DNA from: Okapia johnstoni
Lineage: Eukaryota > Chordata > Mammalia > Artiodactyla > Giraffidae
Assembly: GCA_024291935.2 (NCBI GenBank)
Contig: CM044316.1
Span: 5,758,501-5,822,500 of the forward strand
Length of the DNA stretch: 64,000 bases
Direction: 5' to 3'
Part shown: piece by piece, positions 56,786 to 64,000 of the stretch
Position numbering within the stretch: position 1 is the stretch's first letter
Layout: each line of letters begins with the position of its first letter
Notes under the pieces: generated by a model
The model's database searches: none
Told to the model about the DNA's origin: nothing
What the model saw: the letters and a program-made list of their open reading frames with translations, nothing else
Program-made: the position numbers and the translations under genes

Positions 56786-57380
56786 GCTGCCCACCCACCT
56801 GGATAATCTTTCCCCAGAAAAGGGCAGGAGCCTCAGATGCCTCACACCAGTGGCCAGATGGCCTCCTAGGAGCTCAGCCGGGCAAGGCCATCTGCAGTGG
56901 GGTGCCTGTCTCACCCTCTTAGGTTTCGTGACTACCTGCGGCCTCTGTCACCTCCAGGGCCGCTGGGGAGGTGACCCAGTGACTCTTCACGGCTCCACTT
57001 GTTCTGCGAAAGCTAATGGGGGGAGATGTTGGACAGTGGCCTCCCAGCCGACATTCCCTGGATGTTGACTCCGCCAGGCACCTGAGCCTTTTCCCCCTCA
57101 ACCAATAGCTCTTCGCCCCGAGAGCTCACCGGTAACCACAGTAACTGCGGTTTCCCGGTGCTCAGCTTTGGAGCCCAGGGACCAACCAGCCTCCCGAACA
57201 CCTGGGTCCCCTGGGGCTCCATGAAAATTGAGCCCAGGCCCAGGTGTGCAGTGGGAGGTTGTGCGATACTGGGAGTGGTGCCAAGCCCTGGCAGGGCAGG
57301 CAAGAAGGACAAACTCAGTGGAACCGCCCATTCCATCCTGCGCTCACTGTGCCCTCCAACGAAGTATGGGCCCAAGGTGT
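56786..57380 (-). promoter_or_regulatory. Probable 5' UTR and promoter-proximal region of NWD1
   Basis: This is the single-copy, moderately GC-rich stretch directly upstream of the first ATG. A CCAAT pentamer is present at about 57100. No TATA box or clear CpG island stands out. The transcription start cannot be placed from sequence alone, and a spliced non-coding first exon further right is possible. Confidence 0.3.
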
Positions 57381-57387
57381 ACTATTT

Positions 57388-57602
57388 AAGCCAGCAGTTC
57401 TCAACTTGGGGCCATTTTGCCACCCCAGGGGACTCTTGCAATGTCTGGAGACATTTTTGGTTGTCACGACTGGGGGAGGAGAAGCTTTTGGCATCTGGAA
57501 GGTAGGCCCCAAGGATGCTGCCCAACACCCCACAATGCACAGGACAGAGCCACCACGAGAACTATCTGTCCCCAAATGTCAGCAATGCTGAGAAACTGGG
57601 AC
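57388..57602 (-). mobile_element. Old hAT-type non-autonomous element
   Basis: CAGCAGTTCTCAACTTGGGG at one end and AATGCTGAGAAACTGGG at the other form inverted ends. Interior AATGTCTGGAGACATTTTTG is shared with 18228-18324. Confidence 0.7.
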
Positions 57603-57730
57603 ACCAACTTTAAATCAACTTGAATCTCCTTGCCTGCAGGAGGTGTGGAACCTGACGCCTGCTCTCCTTGAGAAGAAGGGAGATGAGCAAGTCTCCGGAG
57701 GGGCAGTTAAGGACCTACCCACCTGAAACT

Positions 57731-57850
57731 GACAGGGATTTCTCTCATGGTCTGGTGGTTAAGACTCCACGCTTCTAGGGCAAGCGGTGCAAGTTCGATC
57801 CCTGATTGAGTAACATCCCATATGCCAGCCAAGGTCAAAAAAAAAAAAGA
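57731..57850 (+). mobile_element. CHR-2-type SINE, plus
   Basis: GGGATTTCTCTCATGGTCTG head, A12 and (GAAA)n tail. Confidence 0.8.
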
Positions 57851-57864
57851 AAGAAAGAAACTGA

Positions 57865-58895
57865 GATGTGCTGTTTGAAATAATCAAATACACCATTTGA
57901 AACAACATGGATGGAGCTTGAGGACATTGCACTGAGTCAAACAAGTCAGAGAAAGATAACTGCTCCAAGACCTCACTTACATGTGAGATCCAAAAAAGCG
58001 CAACTCGGGGACTTCCCTGGTGGTCCAGTGGTTAATAGTCCACCTTCCAAGGCAGGAGATGCAGGTTCAACCCCTGGTTAGGGAACTAAGAACCCACATA
58101 CTGCTGGGAAACTAAGCCCACGTGTCACAACTACTGAACCTGCGTGCCCTGGAGCCTGTGCTGCCCAACAAGAGAAGCCCACGTGTTGCAAAAAAGACCC
58201 AGCGCAAACAACCAAACAGAAAAAGCCCGACACTGGCGACCCACTCCTGTACTCTTGCCTGGAAAATCCATGGACGGAGGAGCCTGGTGGGCTGCAGTCC
58301 ATGGGGTCGCTAAGAGTCGGACACGACTGAGCGACTTCACTTTCACTTTTCACTTTCATGCATTGGAGAAGGAAATGGCAACCCACTCCAGTGTTCTTGC
58401 CTGGAGAATCCCAGGGATGGGGGAGACTGATGGGCTGCCGTCTGTGGGGTCACACAGAGTCGGACACAACTGATGTGACTTAGCAGCAGCACTAGAATGT
58501 TGTACAATGGTGGTTACAAACAAAACATAGCCCAACTCAGAACAGAGAGTGGAGTGGTGGTTGCCAGGGACTGTAAGGTGGGGAAATTGGGAGATGTTGG
58601 CCAAGGGGTACAAGCTTCCAGTTATGAGTCAGCCCAAGGATCTAATGTGCAACATGATGATTATAGTTAACAATACTGTGCAATGTTGTGTTATACACCT
58701 GAAAGTTCCCAAGAGGGTTAGATGTCCTCACCACAAAAATGAAATGGTTATTATGTGACACATGTTAGCTAATGCTACCTTGCGTAGCCATCCTGTAATA
58801 AATAAGTGCATCATACGGACGTGATACACCCTAAACTTATACAATGGTATATGTCGATTGTATTTCAATAAAGCTGGGGAAAAAATTAAAAAAAA
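57865..58895 (+). mobile_element. L1 3' end, plus, with CHR-1 and Bov-A2 insertions
   Basis: L1 sequence at 57865-57995 and 58492-58895 (poly-A at 58887). CHR-1 lies at 58009-58232 and a dimeric Bov-A2, plus, at 58233-58491. Confidence 0.82.
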
Positions 58896-59384
58896 AAAAA
58901 CATGAGCAGGAAAAGACTTTCTCAGGGTTTGACCTTACTGAAGATGCTTTGGTGACCTCAGTCCTGCCTCACCCACCTCTCAGTGTTGACAAACCACGGA
59001 TTGGAGGAATGGATACCTTGGTGTCCACGGGTTTGCTTCGAATGCTGACTCCTCCACTGCCTTCCTGGAGGACTTAAGCCAACAGCCTCTCTCCCGGGAC
59101 ATCAGCTGCCATCTTCTGTGAAATGGGAGTGAGAACCACTCAGGGGTGGGCTAGGGTGAGAAGAGGAGGCTCTCATCTCAGGAACAACACATAAGGAAGA
59201 AAGCACAATGTGCCTGACAGTCAAAATGAATACCCAAAGTTCCATGAGGAACAAAATGTGAACAAGGCATTTGGGAGAGAGGTATGTAAGCACCCACCTC
59301 AGCTCAGCTCATTGCTCTGTGATGACCTAGAGGGGTGGAAAGGAGAAGCGGGAGAGAGGCTCAGGAGGGAGGGTTTATACGCGT

Positions 59385-59600
59385 ACATATGACTGATTCA
59401 TTTTATCGTACAGCAGAAACTAACACAGCATTGTAAAGCAATGATACTCCAATCAACAAACAAACAAAAAAATGGACTTCCTTGGTGGTCCAGTGGTTAA
59501 GCCTCCATGCTCCTAATGCAGAGGGCTCGGGGTCGATCCCTGGTTGGGGAACGAAGAGCCTACATCCCACACGTGCGGTCAAAAACAATAAAAATATGAT
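59385..59600 (+). mobile_element. L1 tail followed by CHR-2 SINE, plus
   Basis: L1 tail 59385-59470 (AACTAACACAGCATTGTAAA) and CHR-2 at 59473-59600 (GGACTTCCTTGGTGGTCCAG). Confidence 0.78.
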
Positions 59601-59869
59601 ATGCTTTTCCACTTGTTCATACATATTTTTTAAAAGGCCCCCACTTTACATACAGGCACTCAAGAAATAGTTTTACCTAACAGCCTGAACTTTAGCTCAT
59701 CTTTTTCTTCTCTGCCTCAACTCCCTTCCCTGCTTTGTCCATCCGGAAAGGCTTTTCTGTTCAGGGGTCCCCAGGACCACTCTAGGTTTGGAGGATTCCC
59801 TAGGAGGACTCAAAGAATTCACAAATGCTGTTTCACTCACTGTGACAGTTTTTTACAGCAAAAAGTTTA

Positions 59870-60084
59870 AGTGTTAGTTGCTCACTCGTGTCCAACTCTT
59901 TGCAACCCCGTGCACTGTAACCCTGACAGGCTCCTCTGTCTATGGAATTCTCCAGGCAAGAATACTGGAGTGGGTTGCCATTTCCTTCTCCAGGGCATCT
60001 TTCTGACCCAAGGATTGAACCCATATCTACTGCATCTCCTGCACTGACAAAGAGATTCTTTACCACTGAGCCACCTGGGAAGCC
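59870..60084 (-). mobile_element. Bov-tA SINE, minus
   Basis: Full reverse unit ending GAGCCACCTGGGAAGCC. Confidence 0.88.
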
Positions 60085-60087
60085 GGT

Positions 60088-60262
60088 TTCAGTTCAGTAG
60101 TCACTTAGTCATGTCCAATTCTCTGTGACCCCATGGACGGCAGCACGCCGCACTTCCCTGTCCATCACCAACTCCTGGAGCTTGCTCAAACTTAAGTCCC
60201 TTGAGTCAGTGCTGCCATCCATCCATCTCATCCTCTGTTGTCCCCTTCTCCTCCGGCCTAAT
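60088..60262 (-). mobile_element. BovB 3'-end fragment, minus
   Basis: TTTCAGTTCAGTAGTCACTT to CATCTCATCCTCTGTTGTCC, the reverse of the BovB tail. Confidence 0.85.
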
Positions 60263-60269
60263 GCTGGCC

Positions 60270-60575
60270 AATTTATCTCAGTCTTAGGGCCTTTGCATAT
60301 GCCATACTTGAACTCCCATGCTACACCTTTTCAAGTTATTCACATTCCAGCTCAAACACCATTTCCTGAGAGGCTCTCTCTGACCATTCCATTACTCCTT
60401 GACCTCTGAAATTACTCCCTGCACCATCACCCTATTCTCTGCACAGTACTCACCACCAGCTGATGTTTCTTCTTTGTTTACTGTTTGTCCCTCCTACAAG
60501 AACATGACGTCCCTGTCTGCCAAGGTCAGTGTGCCTGGCACATAGTGGGTGCTGAGTCCATAACTGTCCAATCAG
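60270..60575 (+). mobile_element. L2 3' end, plus
   Basis: L2 wording: CTCAAACACCATTTCCTGAG, TTTACTGTTTGTCCCTCC and GTGCCTGGCACATAGTGGGT. Confidence 0.8.
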
Positions 60576-61043
60576 TCAGCTCATCCACAATGATCCATCT
60601 TTCTCAACTCCTGTTGGTCACCTAAGGAGACAACAAGCAAGCCTGGATTCCCCAGAAAGGAGAGAGGTTTTCCTTGGGGGCTCCAGCCTTCCTGACCAGC
60701 TCCTACTGGTGGTGAAAGGGCCAACTTGGAATCTTCTGGGGAAGTAGGCTGGAGAAGAAAGTTTCCTGGGCTCGGCATTGCCTGAAAGCCATGCCCCCGG
60801 TAATCCTAGTAACTTTTGTCTCAGGCACTTCACAGGTCTCTCTGCCACTTCTCCCAGCAACTAGGATAATGAAAGTATTGTTTGGCTCTCCAGCCCTGGC
60901 TAGGCTGGGCACTTAGCCAGACTTGGTGGTTAACCGTTGTGTGCCAGCTAATGGGCTCATCCCAGCAGATGCCCTTTGTGGAGGGCAGTCCTCACAACAA
61001 CCTCAAGAGGCACACCTCATAATCCCGTCCCACCAACGAAGGA

Positions 61044-61254
61044 GTGTGTGTATTCATCGCTCAGTCATGTCCGACTCTTTGTGACTCCGTTGACTATAGC
61101 CTGCCAGGCTCCTCTGTCCATGGGATTCTCCAGGCAAGAACACTGGAGTGAGTTGCCATTCCCTTTCTCCAGGGGATCTTCCCGACCCAGGAATTAAACC
61201 TGGGTATCCTGCATTGCAGGCAGATTCTTTATTGTCTAAGCTACCAGGGAAGTC
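61044..61254 (-). mobile_element. Bov-tA SINE, minus
   Basis: Full reverse unit; CCAACGAAGGA and CCAATGAAGGA flank it (one mismatch). Confidence 0.9.
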
Positions 61255-61439
61255 CGCCAATGAAGGAAATGAGGTCCAAAGAGATGTAGCCCCTTGTTTA
61301 GGCCACTTGGCCTCCCTGGGCTTAAATTTTCCCAACCACCTTCCTGGTGGGTGAGAGAATGAAATGTACTTACAGAGACTGTGAGGCTAGCACCATGCCT
61401 GGTTCATGCAAAGACCCCATGAAATGTTGGTTGTGATTA

Positions 61440-61676
61440 ATTGCTATTTTTATTTATTTATTTTTTATTTGGTTGTGCCAGGTCTTAATTGCTGACCCAT
61501 GAAATCTTTGATCTTCATTGTGGCAGGCAGGATTTTTAGTTGTAGCACCTGAACTCTTGGTTGTGGCATGTAGGATCTAGTTCCCTGATCAGGGATCGAA
61601 CCCTGGCCCCTCCCTGACCCTCCCCCCATTAGGAGCAAGGAATCTTAGCCACTGGACCACTGGGGAAGTCCTGTTG
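61440..61676 (-). mobile_element. CHR-type SINE, minus
   Basis: TTTATTTGGTTGTGCCAGGT to CTGGACCACTGGGGAAGTCC. Confidence 0.8.
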
Positions 61677-61687
61677 ATGACTGTTTT

Positions 61688-62170
61688 TGCTAGGGGAAAC
61701 ACTGACTGAAACCGCCCACTCTGGCCAGGCACTATAGTAACCATTTGTGTGAGTTATTTTGTGACAGGAGGCCCTGGTAAGGAACATGGATGGAACTAAC
61801 AAGCCACTACCAACTAAAAGAATTTGGGAAAGGTCAAAGGAGATGCCCACATGTCCTACCAACCTCCCAGAATCCACCTCGCTGGAATCCATCTTGGCTG
61901 AGTAAAGCATGTACCACCAGGAAGGACACTGAGTCAGAATGTTGGCCAGAGACAACCCCAAAATTAATTCCATCACCATAAAACTTGAAAGTGGGAGCCA
62001 CATGGCAGAGAAGTCCTTCAACTTTTCCTCACCCTCCTGCTCTCCTCCAGGGTGCCCCTTCCCAATAAATTCTCTTGTTTTGTCAGCACATGTATCTCCT
62101 TGACAATTCATTCCCAAGTGTTAGACAAGAGCCCACTCTCGGGCCCTAGAAGGGGTTCCCCTTTCTGAAA
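61688..62170 (+). mobile_element. ERV-type solo LTR, plus
   Basis: Same family as 44788-45459 (CCCAATAAATTCTCTTG then CCACTCTCGGGCCCTAGAAG), starting TGCTAGGGGAAACACTG. No viral coding sequence adjoins. It lies about 5 kb upstream of the NWD1 start, antisense to it. Confidence 0.78.
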
Positions 62171-62269
62171 TATTTTCACTACTACCATGTCCACCCAACT
62201 AGTGGCAGAGTCAGGAATCAAAGGCTCCAACTGTCAAAGTTTCAGCAAGAGTTAATGAACTCCAAGTCT

Positions 62270-62490
62270 CTAGAACACGGTTTCTCAGCCTTGGCTCTGC
62301 TGACTTTGGAGCCGGATCACTCTTTGTTGGGGAGCCATTCTGTACACTGTGGTATATTGAACAGCATCCTTGGCCTCTACATACTAGATGCCAGTAGCAC
62401 CACCTCTCTCAAAAATGATTCCGACCTGGCCAAGTACACTCTGTGTGGCAGAGTCCTCACCTCTGGCTCCTGGTTGAGAACCATCCCTCC
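62270..62490 (+). mobile_element. Old hAT-type non-autonomous element
   Basis: CGGTTTCTCAGCCTTGGCTC to GGTTGAGAACCATCC; interior CTAGATGCCAGTAGCACC. Confidence 0.68.
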
Positions 62491-62517
62491 ATTCTGTTAC
62501 TATACTCATGTTGCAGG

Positions 62518-62735
62518 CATGCTTGTTCAATCATTGTTGTGTCTGACTCTTTGTGACCCCATGGACTGTAGCCCACCAAGCTCCTCTGTCCATGGGGTTC
62601 TCCAGGCAAGAATACTGGAATGGGCAGCCATTCCCTTCTCCAGGGGATCTTCCCAACCCAGGGATCAAACCCACATCTCCTGTATCTTCTGCTCTGGCAG
62701 GCAGATTCTTTACCACTGTGCCACCTGGGAAGCCC
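62518..62735 (-). mobile_element. Bov-tA SINE, minus
   Basis: Full reverse unit ending GCCACCTGGGAAGCCC. Confidence 0.88.
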
Positions 62736-62744
62736 ATGTTACCA

Positions 62745-62857
62745 TAGTCATATTATTTTTAAAATTATTTTTTGTCTTTTATTTTTTAAATATTTATTGG
62801 AGCATAGTTGATTTACAATGTTGTGTTAGTTACTGCTGTAAAGCAAAGTGAATCAGT

Positions 62858-62899
<42 letters not shown>

Positions 62900-63300
62900 C
62901 GTGTGTGTGTGTAAAGCCACTCTTTTTAAGATTCTTTTTCCATATAGATCATTACAGATCACAAGTAGAGTTCCTTGTGCTATACAGTAGATTCTTATTA
63001 GCTATCTATCTTATATATAGTAGTGTGTTGGGCTTCCCTGGTGGCTCAGTGGAAAAGAATCAGCCTGCAATACAGAAGACGTGGGTTCGATCCCTGGGTC
63101 AGGAAGACCCCCTGGAGGAGGAAATGGCAACCCACTCCAATATTCTTGCCTGGGAAATTCCATGAACAGAGGAGCCTAGTGGGCTCCAGTCCATGGGGTC
63201 ACAAGAGTCGGACACAACTTAGCAACTAAACACCATCACGGTGTGTATATATCAGTCTCCTATTTCACACACACCCCACCCCGTTTTCTACTCTGGCAAC
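62745..63300 (-). mobile_element. L1 3' end, minus, with (TA)n(TG)n and a Bov-tA
   Basis: Antisense L1 3' UTR, a dinucleotide tract at 62861-62911, and a plus-strand Bov-tA at 63030-63232. Confidence 0.75.
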
Positions 63301-63317
63301 CACAAGTTACCTGGTAA

Positions 63318-64000
63318 CCCATGAACAGTATGAAAAGGCAAAAAGATAGGACACTGAAAGATGAACTTCCCAGGTTGGTAGGTGCCCAATATGCTACTGG
63401 AGATCAGTGGAGAAATAACTCCAGAAAGAGTGAAGAGGCTGAGCAAAAGCAGAAACAACACCCAGTTGTGGATATGATTGGTGATGGAAGTAAAGTCCGA
63501 TGTTCTAAAGAACAATATTGCATAGAACTTGAAATGTTAGGACCATGAATCAAGGCAAATTGGAAGTGGTCAAACAGGAGATGGCAAGAGTGAACATCAA
63601 CATTTTAGGAATCAGTGAACTAAAGTGGACTGGAATGGGTGAATTTAACTCAGATGACCATTACATCTACTACTGTGGGCAAGAATCCCTTAGAAGAAAT
63701 GAAGTAGCCATCATAGTCAATGAAAGAGTCTGAAATGCAGTACTTGGATGCAATCTCAAAAATGACAGAATGATCTCTGTTCATTTCCTAGGCAAACCAT
63801 TCAATATCATGGTAGTCCAAGTCTATGCCCCGACCAGTAATGATGAAGAAGCTGAAGCTGAATGGTTCTATGAAGACCTACAAGACCTTCTAGAACTAAC
63901 ACCTAAGAAAGATGTCCTTTTCATTAAAAGGGACAGGAATGAAAATGGAGGAAGTCAAGAGATATATGGAGTAACAGCCAAATTTGGCCTTGGAATACAG
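63318..64000 (+). mobile_element. BovB LINE 5' region and AP-endonuclease start, plus, runs off the window
   Basis: 63318-63544 matches the 5' region of the BovB at 11030-11257. From 63545 the frame encodes MNQGKLEVVKQ and [15 protein letters not shown], the endonuclease N-terminus, up to a stop in the frame near 63733. Further frames continue as degenerate BovB to the edge. Its left end is truncated within the 5' region. Confidence 0.85.

Noticed and set aside
56757..57591. Overlapping plus-strand frames of 103-115 codons upstream of NWD1
   Set aside because: They lie in GC-rich promoter-proximal DNA and an old hAT-type element; no domain or conserved start.
44788..62170. The two LTRs as the ends of one provirus
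   Set aside because: They are 16 kb apart with NWD1 exons 1-3 between them and no viral genes, so they are independent solo LTRs.

Overview
This window is ruminant nuclear DNA (a bovid or close relative; cattle, sheep, goat and buffalo cannot be separated by eye). The evidence is dense Bov-tA and Bov-A2 SINEs, the BovB RTE-type LINE, tRNA-derived CHR-type SINEs of cetartiodactyls, older L1, L2, MIR and hAT fragments, and a split gene with GT-AG introns. Nothing bacterial or viral is autonomous here.

One protein-coding gene is supported. It is NWD1 (NACHT and WD repeat domain containing 1) on the minus strand. The first ATG is at 56785, and the gene leaves the window at position 1 inside its fourteenth coding exon. 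Thirteen complete exons and 28 bases of the fourteenth were rebuilt by hand from splice sites and reading phase. Every junction is GT-AG, every phase matches and no stop or frameshift interrupts them, so the gene looks intact. The window encodes about 1121 residues: an N-terminal DUF4062-like segment (exons 1-3), a helical linker (exon 4), a NACHT NTPase in one large exon (exon 5, 38275-39547), a helical region (exons 6-10) and the first WD40 repeats (exons 11-14). The rest of the C-terminal WD40 region lies to the left of the window.

Layout, left to right: 1-5997 intron 13; 6271-12768 intron 12, carrying a 3.5-kb BovB with a 5' inversion; 12978-17854 intron 11; 17978-20982 intron 10, with a TGGA-type microsatellite of about 550 bp; 21181-28067 intron 9; 28227-29378 intron 8, with a GATA/GGAT microsatellite; 29497-32007 intron 7, with a 450-bp patchwork insertion; 32168-33720 intron 6; 33925-38274 intron 5; 39548-44141 intron 4; 44440-50874 intron 3, with an ERV-type LTR; 50992-53336 intron 2; 53423-56667 intron 1; 56786-64000 the 5' flank, with a further LTR and a BovB 5' part running off the right edge.

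The most notable structures are (1) the 450-bp segment at 29937-30386, a fusion of a perfect inverted copy of 29061-29263 and a near-perfect direct copy of 30890-31134, and (2) the BovB at about 8637-12183, whose 3' half is on the minus strand and 5' half on the plus strand between matching flanks, as expected for one twin-primed insertion. No new gene system was found; the remaining interest is in retrotransposon-driven structure.
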